Positions 14,839-23,311 of a DNA stretch of 35,870 nucleotides are shown one piece after another (the stretch's first letter is position 1; every line of letters begins with the position of its first letter). Below the pieces are notes generated by a model. It did not search any database, was not told where the DNA came from, and saw nothing but the letters and a program-made list of their open reading frames with translations. This DNA comes from Candidatus Competibacteraceae bacterium (GTDB taxonomy: Bacteria > Pseudomonadota > Gammaproteobacteria > Competibacterales > Competibacteraceae): assembly GCA_003989065.1 (NCBI GenBank), contig RXIW01000038.1, positions 1 through 35,870 on the forward strand, in the 5' to 3' direction. Both the position numbers and the translations under genes were made by a program.

Positions 14839-16542
14839 ATGAGCAACAAACAAAAACTCGAACTCACTTGGATCGGGAAGGAGAAGCGACCGAAGCTGGA
14901 GCCGCGCATCCTGCTCGAAGACCCGGAAAAGTCCTATCACGCCCAGCATCGGGTGACGGACAACGACATTTTCGATAACTGGCTAATCTTTGGGGACAAC
15001 CTGCTTGCGCTCAAGGCTCTGGAGCAGGAGTTCTCGGGGAAAGTGAAGTGCGTGTTCATCGATCCGCCGTACAACACCGGCAGCGCGTTCACCCATTACG
15101 ACGACGGGCTGGAGCATTCGATCTGGCTGGGACTGATGCGCGACCGGTTGGAAATCATCCGGCGGTTGCTATCGGATGATGGTTCGTTGTGGATCACGAT
15201 TGATGACAACGAGGTTCACTACTTGAAGGTTTTGTGTGATGAGGTGTTTGGGCGAGCGAATTTTGTTGCGTCAGTGATTTGGAGGAAGAACTACGCTCCA
15301 AAATCCAGTGCCAAGCACTTTTCAGTTGATCAGGACTATATCCTTATTTACGCAAAAAACGAATCGCAATGGCATCCCAATCCCATGCCAAGAAAGGAAG
15401 GGCAGGATGACATATATAAGAACCCAGATAATGATTCACGTGGCCGGTGGCGTCCTGACAATCTTTCCGCCAGAAATCCTTACAGCTTGGGTATCTATCC
15501 CATCATGACTCCTGGAGGGCGCGTCATTGAAGGCCCACCAAAGGGTCGCTATTGGGCAGTTTCCAGAGAGAAGCTTCTATCACTGGATGCGGATGGCCGA
15601 ATCTGGTGGGGCAAGGATGGTAATAACGTCCCCGCGCTCAAACGCTTTCTTTCCGAAGTAAAACAGGGGCGCGTCCCGCAAACATTGTGGGACTATGACG
15701 AGGTAGGGCATACGCAAGATGCCAAGAAGGAGATCGTTACCCTATTCGGCGACGACGTGTTTTCAACGCCCAAGCCAGAGAAATTGATGAAGCGTGTGAT
15801 TGAGATCGCCACCAATCCTGGCGACCTCGTCCTCGACTCCTTCGCTGGTTCCGGCACCACGGGCGCCGTCGCCCACAAAATGGGCCGACGCTGGATCATG
15901 GTCGAACTGGGCGAGCACTGCCACACCCACATCATCCCGCGCCTGAAGAAGGTGATTGACGGTGAAGACAAGGGCGGCGTGACCGAATCCGTGAATTGGC
16001 GCGGCGGTGGCGGCTTCCGCTATTACCGCCTGGCTCCCAGCCTGATCATTAACGACCGCTGGGGCAATCCGGTCATCAATCCCGAATACAACGCCGCGAT
16101 GCTGGCCGAAGCGCTGGCCAAGCTGGAAGGTTTCAACTACGCACCGTCGGAAACGCACTGGTGGCAGCACGGCCACTCCAGCGAACGCGACTTCATCTAC
16201 GTCACCACGCAAAATCTGTCCGCCGAGCAGTTGCAGGCGCTGTCCGAGGAAGTCGGTTCCGACCAAAGTTTGCTGGTGTGCTGCTCGGCCTTTCGCGGCG
16301 TCACAGCGGCCAAAGCGGCGGAACGCTGGCCAAACCTGACGCTGAAGAAGATTCCGAAGATGGTGCTGGCCCGCTGCGAATGGGGTCACGACGACTACAG
16401 CTTGAATGTAGCCAATCTGCCGATAGCGCAGCCGACGCCGACACCGATAGCGCCGCCCACGCGAGGACGGAAAATGGCGCGGGATACTTCTACAGCCGAT
16501 CTGTTCGGCGACGAGGTCTCTGGCGCGGAAAACGATGTCTAA
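14839..16542 (+). CDS. mod: Type III restriction-modification methyltransferase (Mod)
   Basis: An N6-adenine (beta-class) DNA methyltransferase that provides sequence recognition and self-protection for the type III system. FIDPPYNTGS carries the catalytic DPPY at residues 75-78. The AdoMet-binding motif DSFAGSGTT lies at 333-341. The order DPPY, variable region, FxGxG is the beta-class order. The region between (about residues 115-320) is the target recognition part and is visibly richer in A and T than both flanks. The start at 14839 is chosen for the GAAGAGA site eight bases upstream; an in-frame ATG at 14809 would overlap the previous gene. At 567 aa it is slightly shorter than EcoP15I Mod (about 644). 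Res lies three genes downstream. Confidence 0.92.
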   Translation: MSNKQKLELTWIGKEKRPKLEPRILLEDPEKSYHAQHRVTDNDIFDNWLIFGDNLLALKALEQEFSGKVKCVFIDPPYNTGSAFTHYDDGLEHSIWLGLMRDRLEIIRRLLSDDGSLWITIDDNEVHYLKVLCDEVFGRANFVASVIWRKNYAPKSSAKHFSVDQDYILIYAKNESQWHPNPMPRKEGQDDIYKNPDNDSRGRWRPDNLSARNPYSLGIYPIMTPGGRVIEGPPKGRYWAVSREKLLSLDADGRIWWGKDGNNVPALKRFLSEVKQGRVPQTLWDYDEVGHTQDAKKEIVTLFGDDVFSTPKPEKLMKRVIEIATNPGDLVLDSFAGSGTTGAVAHKMGRRWIMVELGEHCHTHIIPRLKKVIDGEDKGGVTESVNWRGGGGFRYYRLAPSLIINDRWGNPVINPEYNAAMLAEALAKLEGFNYAPSETHWWQHGHSSERDFIYVTTQNLSAEQLQALSEEVGSDQSLLVCCSAFRGVTAAKAAERWPNLTLKKIPKMVLARCEWGHDDYSLNVANLPIAQPTPTPIAPPTRGRKMARDTSTADLFGDEVSGAENDV

Positions 16543-17053
16543 AAAAGTCATCATCATTGCAGGCCCTAACGAAGCAGGCAAAACCACTTTCGCGCGCTCC
16601 TTCCTACCGGAGGAAGCGCATTGCCCGCGTTTCATCAATGCGGACCTGATTGCAGCCGGCTTGTCTCCGTTTACACCTGAAGCGGTCGCCGTCCGGGCCG
16701 GACGTCTGATGCTCGATGAGATAGCGGCCTGCGTGCAGCGTGCAGAGAGCTTTGCGCTCGAAACCACCCTGTCCGGCCTGGGTTACTTGCGGCATATCGA
16801 GCGTTGGCAGGGTGTGGGCTATCGCGTCAGTCTGTATTTTCTGGCACTGCCCAGCGTTGAGGCAGCCATTGCGCGGGTGGCCGAGCGCGTCCGCCAAGGT
16901 GGACACACCATACCGGAACCCGTGATCAAGCGCCGGTTTACTGCAGGGCTGCGTAATTTCGACCAGTGCTACAAGTTCCGCGTGGATGCCTGGGCCAAGT
17001 ACGATAACTCCGGAACTGATCCGGTCCTGCTGGACTGGGGAGAAAACACATGA
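16535..17053 (+). CDS. Zeta-toxin-like P-loop kinase
   Basis: A 172-aa P-loop protein with Walker A GPNEAGKTT (residues 10-18, K16). FINADLIAAGL and the FALETTLSGLGY segment follow, the pattern of zeta-toxin/UDP-N-acetylglucosamine-kinase-like proteins. Known zeta toxins phosphorylate peptidoglycan precursors. Whether this short form is toxic is not known, and a small-molecule kinase role is an alternative. The gene overlaps mod by eight bases and the following 85-aa gene by four, so it is embedded in the R-M operon. Unlike the usual order, the putative antitoxin gene comes second. Confidence 0.8.
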   Translation: MSKKVIIIAGPNEAGKTTFARSFLPEEAHCPRFINADLIAAGLSPFTPEAVAVRAGRLMLDEIAACVQRAESFALETTLSGLGYLRHIERWQGVGYRVSLYFLALPSVEAAIARVAERVRQGGHTIPEPVIKRRFTAGLRNFDQCYKFRVDAWAKYDNSGTDPVLLDWGENT

Positions 17054-17307
17054 GTACACAAGATATTTCCAAAGCCAAGGACCCCGACCTACGTGCCTCG
17101 TTGATCGCCGTGCAACGTGCCGCAGCGCTCGCGCGCAAGACAGCCATTCAGACCGATACAGCCATCGTCGTCGTCAAGAACCACAAACTGGTGCGTGTTT
17201 CAGCCGCTGAGTTGCGTGAGGACATCGACAGCAAGCCGGCTGGAGACACCACACTTGACACCCTCCCCGGCATGAAGGTCGGGGTCTCTCGTGGAAAAGA
17301 CGGATGA
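17050..17307 (+). CDS. Small partner of the zeta-like kinase, putative antitoxin
   Basis: An 85-aa, mostly helical protein with an alanine- and arginine-rich N-terminal half (LIAVQRAAALARKTAIQT). A short beta segment (AIVVVKNHKLVRVSAAEL) and a flexible tail follow. I do not recognise a named domain. Small proteins of this kind are often encoded next to zeta-like kinases and are presumed antitoxins, which is inference here. Both ends overlap neighbouring genes by four bases (ATGA), so it is real and made in step with the kinase and the YhcG nuclease. Confidence 0.75.
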   Translation: MSTQDISKAKDPDLRASLIAVQRAAALARKTAIQTDTAIVVVKNHKLVRVSAAELREDIDSKPAGDTTLDTLPGMKVGVSRGKDG

Positions 17308-18359
17308 ACGGCAAGAGCGCGGCCATTCCGATGGACTACGCCGAATGGCTGGCGGCGATCAAAGCGCGCGTGGCAACCGCTCGCCAACGCGCGGCACTGG
17401 CGGCCAATGCGGAGCTGATCCAGCTTTACTGGCAGATCGGCCGCGACATTCTGCAGCGTCAGTCCACCCAAGGCTGGGGCAGCAAAGTCATCGAGCGGCT
17501 GGCGCGCGACTTGCGTGAAGCCTTTCCGGAAATGAAGGGCTTTTCCGCGCGTAATCTCAAGTACATGCGGGCTTTCGCCGAAGCGTGGCCCGATGCCGAA
17601 TTTGTGCAGCAGCCTGCTGCACAATTGCCGTGGTTCCACCTCTGTACCCTGATCGACAAGCTCAAAGACCCGGCCCTGCGGCTGTACTACGCTGATCTAG
17701 CCCGCACCGAAGGCTGGTCGCGCGTCACGCTGGAACTGAATATCCGCAACCGCCTGCACGAGCGGCAAGGACAGGCCGTCACCAATTTTGATGCGCGCCT
17801 GCCTGCACCGCATTCGGAACTGGCGCATGAAACCCTGAAAGACCCCTATCTGTTCGACTTTCTGGGCTTGGGCGACGAAGCCCAGGAGCGAGAAATCGAA
17901 AACGCGCTGGTGCGGCACATCATCAAATTCCTGCTGGAACTGGGCAATGGCTTCGCCTTCGTGGGGCGTCAGTTTCGGCTTGAAGTCGAAGGCGATGAGT
18001 TCTTCGCTGACCTGCTGTTCTATCACACCCGGCTCAAGTGCTACGTGGTCGTGGAACTGAAGGCGACAGCCTTCAAGCCGGAACACGCCGGACAACTGAA
18101 TTTCTACCTGACTGCGGTGGACAGGCAGGTCAAGGCCCCCGATGACCAGCCCACCATCGGCTTGTTGTTGTGCAAGACCAAGAAGCGGACGGTGGCCGAA
18201 TACGCGCTGTCCGGTATCGACAAGCCCATCGGCGTCGCCGAATATCAACTGGTGCGCGCCCTGCCGGAACCGCTGGTGACCAGCTTGCCAACGGTGGAGG
18301 AACTGGAAAGCGAGCTCAGCGCTGTCGACGAAGAACAACCAGAAGGGAGCGATGAATGA
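17304..18359 (+). CDS. YhcG/DUF1016 family PD-(D/E)XK nuclease
   Basis: A 351-aa protein of the YhcG family, probably a DNA endonuclease or a resolvase-like nuclease. The N-terminal half is the helical DUF1016 domain (ELIQLYWQIGRDILQRQ, GFSARNLKYMRAFAEAWP). The C-terminal half is a PD-(D/E)XK core in which D236 (FFADLLFYH), E251 and K253 (VVVELKA) form the expected catalytic set, followed by QLNFYLTAVD. These proteins often accompany restriction systems, and their role there is not settled. The gene sits between the 85-aa gene and res, overlapping each by four bases. It adds a second nuclease to the R-M operon. Confidence 0.9.
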   Translation: MNGKSAAIPMDYAEWLAAIKARVATARQRAALAANAELIQLYWQIGRDILQRQSTQGWGSKVIERLARDLREAFPEMKGFSARNLKYMRAFAEAWPDAEFVQQPAAQLPWFHLCTLIDKLKDPALRLYYADLARTEGWSRVTLELNIRNRLHERQGQAVTNFDARLPAPHSELAHETLKDPYLFDFLGLGDEAQEREIENALVRHIIKFLLELGNGFAFVGRQFRLEVEGDEFFADLLFYHTRLKCYVVVELKATAFKPEHAGQLNFYLTAVDRQVKAPDDQPTIGLLLCKTKKRTVAEYALSGIDKPIGVAEYQLVRALPEPLVTSLPTVEELESELSAVDEEQPEGSDE

Positions 18360-21067
18360 ACGCGAGGGTACAGAACCATGTGTCCGGGCGTTTGTCCTTG
18401 CGCCCACCGCAGGCTGAATCGCTGGCGCGGCTAAAGCGGGCGCTGGATGCCGCGCCGGAAATGCTGGAAAAGCAGAAAGATGCGCTGGCGATTTTGTCCA
18501 CGCTGAAGGCCGAGTTCAGCACGCTAGAGGACTTCGAGCGCGAATTCCCGTCGCTGTGCTTCGCGCTGGCCACCGGCGTGGGCAAAACGCGGCTGATGGG
18601 CGCCTTCATCGCCTACCTGCATCTGGCGCACGGCATCAACAACTTCTTCGTACTCGCGCCCAACCTGACCATCTACAACAAGCTCATCACCGACTTCACC
18701 CGCAACACGCCCAAGTACGTGTTCAAGGGCATCGCCGAATTCGCACAGCAAGCACCCTTGATCATCACCGGCGACAACTACGACCAAAGCGGCGCGGCGG
18801 TGGATAAGCAGTCGATGGGCTTCGCGCATGACGTGCGCATCAACATCTTCAACATCTCCAAGATCAACTCCGAGGTGCGCGGCGGCAAGGAGCCGCGCAT
18901 CAAGCGGATGAAAGAAGTGCTGGGCGACAGCTACTACAACCATCTCGCGAACCTGCCTGACCTGGTGCTGTTGATGGACGAGTCGCATCGCTATCGTGCC
19001 AGCGCCGGCGTGCGCGCTATCAATGAACTCAAGCCGCTATTCGGCCTGGAAGTGACGGCGACGCCGTTCATAGAATCCAGCAAGGGGCCGGTGCCGTTCA
19101 AAAATGTGGTGATGGACTACCCGCTGGCACGGGCGATGGAGGATGGCTTCGTCAAGGAGCCAGCCGTGGTCACCCAGCGCAACTTCGACGCCAAGGCGCA
19201 CACGCCCGAGGAGATCGAGAAGACCAAGCTGGAAGACGGCGTGCGCCTGCACGAGACCACCAAGGTCGAGCTACTGACCTATGCCCGCGAGAGTGGCGTC
19301 AAGCCGGTCAAGCCGTTCATGCTCGTCATTGCCCGCGATACCACGCACGCGGCGCAGCTCAAGGCATTGATCGAATCGGAGCAGTTCTACGCGGGCCGGT
19401 ACGCGGGTAAGGCGATTCAGGTCGATTCCAGCCGCACCGGCGCGGAAGAGGAAGAGATGATCACGCGCCTCCTCGCCGTGGAGAGCGTGGACGAGCCGAC
19501 CGAGATTGTGATTCACGTCAACATGCTCAAGGAAGGCTGGGACGTGACCAACCTCTACACCATCGTGCCGCTGCGCGCCGCCAATGCCCGCACGCTGATC
19601 GAGCAGAGCATCGGGCGCGGTCTGCGCCTGCCTTACGGCAAGCGCACCGGCGTCGCGGCGGTGGATCGCTTGAACATCGTCGCCCACGACAAGTTTCAGG
19701 AGATCATCGACGAGGCCAACCGGGGCGATTCACCGATCCGCCTGCAGCAGGTCATCCTTGAAGCACCGAACGCCGACGATAAGAAAATCAGCGTGCAGGT
19801 CGAATCCAAAGCAGCAGCGCGCCTGGGTTTGACGGGCGCATCCGGTTCGACCGATGAGCCGGTGTTTACTACCGAAACTGAGAAACAGGCCGCGCGCGTG
19901 GTGATGGACGTCATCGGCCAATACGAGGTCAGGCGCGATCTGGTGCCGACCAGTAGCGCGCTACTCAAGCCCGAAGTGCAGCAGGAAATTCTGGCCGAGG
20001 TGGCGGAGCGGCTGAAGCCGATGCAGGGCAACCTGCTGGCGGGAGCAGATGAAGCTGCGCCCGCATTGGATCTATCCACCGTGGTGGCGAAGACTGCGGA
20101 AATCGTGGTGCAGCAGACCATCGACATCCCACGCATCGCCGTGGTGCCCAAGGGCGAGGTCACAACGGGTTTTCATCCGTTCACGCTGGATGTCGGTCAG
20201 CTTCGCCTGCAACCGGGCCAGCGCGAGATCGTCGGTCAGATGCTGCGCACCAACGAGCAGTTCACCCTGGCCGCCGAAATCGGCCTCAAGGAGCAGCGTC
20301 CGGAGGATTACATCGTCCACGCCTTGGTGGACTTCGACGATATCGACTATTTCACCCACGCCGATCTGCTCTACGACCTCGCAGGCCAGATGGTGCAGCA
20401 CCTGCGCGGCTACCTTTCGGAAGCCGATGCGCTCAACGTGCTGGATGTGCAACGCAAGACCATCGCAAAGGAAATCCACGCGCAGATGATGGCCCACTTT
20501 TTCGAGGAAGCCACGGAGTTCGAGGTACAAGTCAGTCGCGGCTTCACCGGGCTCAAGCCGTGCAACTACACGGCAACGGCAGGCCAGACCGCCCACCATT
20601 TCAGGGAAACCGTGGAGGACATAGGGCGCATCAAGACCATGCTGTTCGGCGGCTTTGCACGCTGCCTGTACTCGCTGCAGAAGTTCGATTCGGATACCGA
20701 GCGTCGTTTCTCGGTCATTCTCGAACGCGATGCCAGCAAGTGGTTCAAGCCCGCCAGGGGGCAGTTCCAGATCTACTACAAGCTCGGTACGGAACAGCCG
20801 GAATACATCCCCGACTTCGTGGCCGAAACCGACTCAACGATCTTCATGGTAGAAACCAAAGCGAGCGGTGATATCAACACGCCAGAGGTTCAGGCCAAGG
20901 CCGCTGCCGCCGTGCGGTGGTGCCAGCAGGCGTCAGATTTCACTGCCAATGTCGGTGGAAAACCTTGGCGGTATCTGCTGGTACCCCACGACGAAGTCAA
21001 TGAAGCGCGGAGGCTCATCGATTTTCTGCGGTTCGAAATAGCCAGCGCTGCACGGCTATCCCGCTGA
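18356..21067 (+). CDS. res: Type III restriction endonuclease subunit (Res)
   Basis: The 903-aa ATP-dependent subunit that translocates or diffuses along DNA and cleaves between two unmethylated sites together with Mod. Superfamily 2 helicase motifs are clear: Walker A ATGVGKT (residues 72-78), DESH (208-211), VTATPF, and motif VI QSIGRGLRLPYG. Near the C-terminus, D820 in IPDFV, E833 and K835 in VETKA make the PD-(D/E)XK cleavage site. The length is near that of EcoP15I Res (about 970). The ATG overlaps the YhcG stop by four bases. Its 3' end overlaps the convergent transporter gene by 12 bases, leaving no room for a terminator. No break is seen, so the enzyme looks intact. Confidence 0.95.
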   Translation: MNARVQNHVSGRLSLRPPQAESLARLKRALDAAPEMLEKQKDALAILSTLKAEFSTLEDFEREFPSLCFALATGVGKTRLMGAFIAYLHLAHGINNFFVLAPNLTIYNKLITDFTRNTPKYVFKGIAEFAQQAPLIITGDNYDQSGAAVDKQSMGFAHDVRINIFNISKINSEVRGGKEPRIKRMKEVLGDSYYNHLANLPDLVLLMDESHRYRASAGVRAINELKPLFGLEVTATPFIESSKGPVPFKNVVMDYPLARAMEDGFVKEPAVVTQRNFDAKAHTPEEIEKTKLEDGVRLHETTKVELLTYARESGVKPVKPFMLVIARDTTHAAQLKALIESEQFYAGRYAGKAIQVDSSRTGAEEEEMITRLLAVESVDEPTEIVIHVNMLKEGWDVTNLYTIVPLRAANARTLIEQSIGRGLRLPYGKRTGVAAVDRLNIVAHDKFQEIIDEANRGDSPIRLQQVILEAPNADDKKISVQVESKAAARLGLTGASGSTDEPVFTTETEKQAARVVMDVIGQYEVRRDLVPTSSALLKPEVQQEILAEVAERLKPMQGNLLAGADEAAPALDLSTVVAKTAEIVVQQTIDIPRIAVVPKGEVTTGFHPFTLDVGQLRLQPGQREIVGQMLRTNEQFTLAAEIGLKEQRPEDYIVHALVDFDDIDYFTHADLLYDLAGQMVQHLRGYLSEADALNVLDVQRKTIAKEIHAQMMAHFFEEATEFEVQVSRGFTGLKPCNYTATAGQTAHHFRETVEDIGRIKTMLFGGFARCLYSLQKFDSDTERRFSVILERDASKWFKPARGQFQIYYKLGTEQPEYIPDFVAETDSTIFMVETKASGDINTPEVQAKAAAAVRWCQQASDFTANVGGKPWRYLLVPHDEVNEARRLIDFLRFEIASAARLSR

Positions 21068-22063
21068 ATCTGCGGCGGCTGAATCTGCGGCTTCCGCTTG
21101 CGCTGCATAGCGCCTGGCCAGCACCGCACAGGCCATCAGCTGGATCTGGTGGAACAACATCAGCGGCATCACCATCATCCCGACCGAGGCTCCCGCGAAC
21201 AGGATGTTTGCCATCGGGACGCCGCTGGCCAGGCTTTTCTTCGAACCGCAGAACACGATCACGATCTCATCGGCTTTACTGAAGCCGAGGCGACGACTGA
21301 GAGAAGTGGTCAATCCCAGTACGATGGCCAGCAGCAGCGTATCGATCAGCAACAGCAAGACCAGATTGCTCACCTCCAACTGCTGCCAAAGACCGTGAAC
21401 GACCCCTTCGCTGAACGCCGTGTAGACCACCAGCAATATCGTCCCACGGTCAAAGTAGCTCAGCAGGCCACGCCTCCGTTCCAGCCAGGACCCGATCAAC
21501 GGCCGCAACGCCTGTCCGGCGACGAACGGCGCCAGCAGCTGCAAGACGATATTGGTCAAGGCATCCAGCGAAAAACCCTGGCCATGCGCACTCATCACCA
21601 CTCCAACCAAGAGCGGGGTCAGCAGGACTCCGACCAGATTGGACAGCGACGCGGCACAGACTGCCGCCGAAACATTACCGTGGGCAATGGCCGTAAAGGC
21701 AATGGAAGACTGCACGGTGGAAGGCAGCACACTCAGAAAGACGATGCCCAGCGATAATTCCGGCGATAACAGCGGGCGCGCAAGGACGCCGATGCCAAGC
21801 CCCAGCACCGGAAACAGCACGAAGGTACTGAAAAGGACAGCCAGTTGGAGCCGCCAATGGGTGATCCCCGCGATCACCGCCTGCCTGGACAATCGCCCTC
21901 CGTACAGGAAAAACAGCAGGGCAATCGCGCCGTCGGTGAGATGGGAAAACCACACAGCGCTGTCGCCACGAGCCGGTAGAACCGATGCGATGACGACCAT
22001 CCCCAAGATCGCCAGAATGTATGGATCGATCTTCAGACGGGCCATCAGGGGCAAGCGGGCCAT
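21056..22063 (-). CDS. Bile acid:sodium symporter-like (SBF-like) membrane protein
   Basis: A 335-aa integral membrane protein with about nine or ten hydrophobic segments, of the YfeH/SBF-like branch of the bile acid:sodium symporter superfamily. FLYGGRLS, LSVLPSTVQSSIAFT and FCGSKKSLASGVPMA are typical of that branch. The transported substrate is unknown. An AAGGA sequence lies before the ATG. The last residues (AEAADSAAADSAG) are encoded by a short tandem repeat and overlap the 3' end of res on the other strand, so this C-terminus may have been altered when the island arrived. It lies downstream of ychF on the same strand. Confidence 0.87.
   Translation of the reverse strand: MARLPLMARLKIDPYILAILGMVVIASVLPARGDSAVWFSHLTDGAIALLFFLYGGRLSRQAVIAGITHWRLQLAVLFSTFVLFPVLGLGIGVLARPLLSPELSLGIVFLSVLPSTVQSSIAFTAIAHGNVSAAVCAASLSNLVGVLLTPLLVGVVMSAHGQGFSLDALTNIVLQLLAPFVAGQALRPLIGSWLERRRGLLSYFDRGTILLVVYTAFSEGVVHGLWQQLEVSNLVLLLLIDTLLLAIVLGLTTSLSRRLGFSKADEIVIVFCGSKKSLASGVPMANILFAGASVGMMVMPLMLFHQIQLMACAVLARRYAAQAEAADSAAADSAG
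21063..21091. repeat. 14-bp direct repeat at the island's right edge
   Basis: GCTGAATCTGCGGC occurs at 21063-21076 and 21078-21091 (period 15). The first copy contains the res stop codon. On the other strand the pair encodes a duplicated ADSA near the transporter's C-terminus. Confidence 0.8.
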
Positions 22064-22172
22064 AGCGAAATCCTTGGGATCAGGTACGCGCCGTTGTCAA
22101 ACGATCAGAAGATCGTTCCCGATCGATCCGACGGAGTCAGGGAATCGGGCGTAGGAGGACATGCCTGCGATA

Positions 22173-22193
22173 CAGCCCAGGCGTACCGGGCTG
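22173..22193 (-). terminator. Weak hairpin downstream of ychF
   Basis: CAGCCC pairs with GGGCTG around a nine-base loop shortly after the ychF stop. There is no T run, so termination would be weak and the transporter could receive read-through. Confidence 0.3.
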
Positions 22194-22204
22194 CAATCGG
22201 CACT

Positions 22205-23296
22205 TTAAACGTTGAACCGGAAATGCATGACATCGCCCTCCTGGACGATGTATTCCTTGCCTTCCAACCGCCATTTGCCCGCCTCGCGAGCACCGGCCTC
22301 GCCGCCGCCAGCGATGTAGTCGGCATAGGCGATCACCTCGGCGCGGATGAAACCACGCTCGAAGTCGGAATGAATGACACCTGCCGCCTGCGGCGCGGTG
22401 GAGCCGGCCCGCACGGTCCAGGCCCGCACTTCCTTGGGACCCGCAGTGAAATAGGTCTCCAGCCCCAGCAGCTTGTAGGCCGCGTGGATCACCCGATCCA
22501 GACCCGGTTCGGTCAAACCGTAGTCGGACAGAAATTCGGCCTTGTCGGCGTCGTCCAGCTCGGCCAGTTCCGCTTCGATAGCCGCACAAACCGGCACCAC
22601 GCCAGCGCCCTCCTGTTGGGCAATCTCGCGGACCTGGTCCAGCAACGGATTGTCACCGAAACCGTCCTCGGCCACATTGGCGACGTACAACACCGGCTTG
22701 CTGGTCAGCAGAAACAACTCGCGCAACGCTTCACGCTCGCTGGCGTCCAATGCCAGCGTCCGCAACGGAGCGCCTGAATCGAGATGGGCCTGCACCCGCT
22801 CCAGCGCCGCCTTGCGCTCCAACGCTTCCCGACCGCCGGCCTTGGCGGCTTTCTCGGCCCGCTGCAACGCCTTTTCCACCGTCGCTAGATCGGCCAGCGC
22901 CAGTTCGGTGTTGATGGTCTCAATGTCGGAACGCGGGTTCACCCGACCGGCCACGTGAATCACGTCGTCGTTCTCGAAGCAGCGCACCACATGGGCAATG
23001 GCGTCGGTCTCGCGGATATGGGCCAGAAACTGGTTACCCAAACCTTCGCCCTGCGACGCTCCGGCCACCAATCCGGCGATATCGACGAATTCGACGGTGG
23101 CGGGAATGATCTGCTTCGATTTGACCAGAGCCGCCAACGCCTCCAGGCGGGCATCGGGCACCAACACCACCCCGACATTGGGGTCGATAGTGCAGAAGGG
23201 ATAGTTCTCGGCCTGGATCCCTGCCTTGGTCAGGGCGTTGAACAAGGTGGACTTGCCGACGTTGGGCAGGCCGACGATACCGCATTGAATACCCAT
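22205..23296 (-). CDS. ychF: Obg-like ATPase YchF
   Basis: A conserved P-loop ATPase of the Obg family that prefers ATP and associates with ribosomes, with links to redox stress. The 363-aa protein has the G1 motif GLPNVGKST at residues 9-17, a FVDIAGLV G3 region and a coiled-coil insert ([20 protein letters not shown]). The C-terminal TGS-type domain includes [10 protein letters not shown] and ends in [10 protein letters not shown], the usual YchF terminus. The length is normal (E. coli 363). It lies 15 bases downstream of pth, as in most gammaproteobacteria, and is probably co-transcribed with it. Confidence 0.97.
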   Translation of the reverse strand: MGIQCGIVGLPNVGKSTLFNALTKAGIQAENYPFCTIDPNVGVVLVPDARLEALAALVKSKQIIPATVEFVDIAGLVAGASQGEGLGNQFLAHIRETDAIAHVVRCFENDDVIHVAGRVNPRSDIETINTELALADLATVEKALQRAEKAAKAGGREALERKAALERVQAHLDSGAPLRTLALDASEREALRELFLLTSKPVLYVANVAEDGFGDNPLLDQVREIAQQEGAGVVPVCAAIEAELAELDDADKAEFLSDYGLTEPGLDRVIHAAYKLLGLETYFTAGPKEVRAWTVRAGSTAPQAAGVIHSDFERGFIRAEVIAYADYIAGGGEAGAREAGKWRLEGKEYIVQEGDVMHFRFNV

Positions 23297-23311
23297 GAGC
23301 GCCTTGGAACC

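Noticed and set aside
16535..17307. Calling the kinase and small protein a proven epsilon-zeta toxin-antitoxin system
   Set aside because: Gene order is reversed, the small protein has no recognised epsilon fold, and toxicity cannot be read from sequence.
21068..22204. A duplicate of the tRNA-Ser 3' end as a right attachment site
   Set aside because: Reading the region by eye, I found no copy of the T-arm or acceptor sequence.
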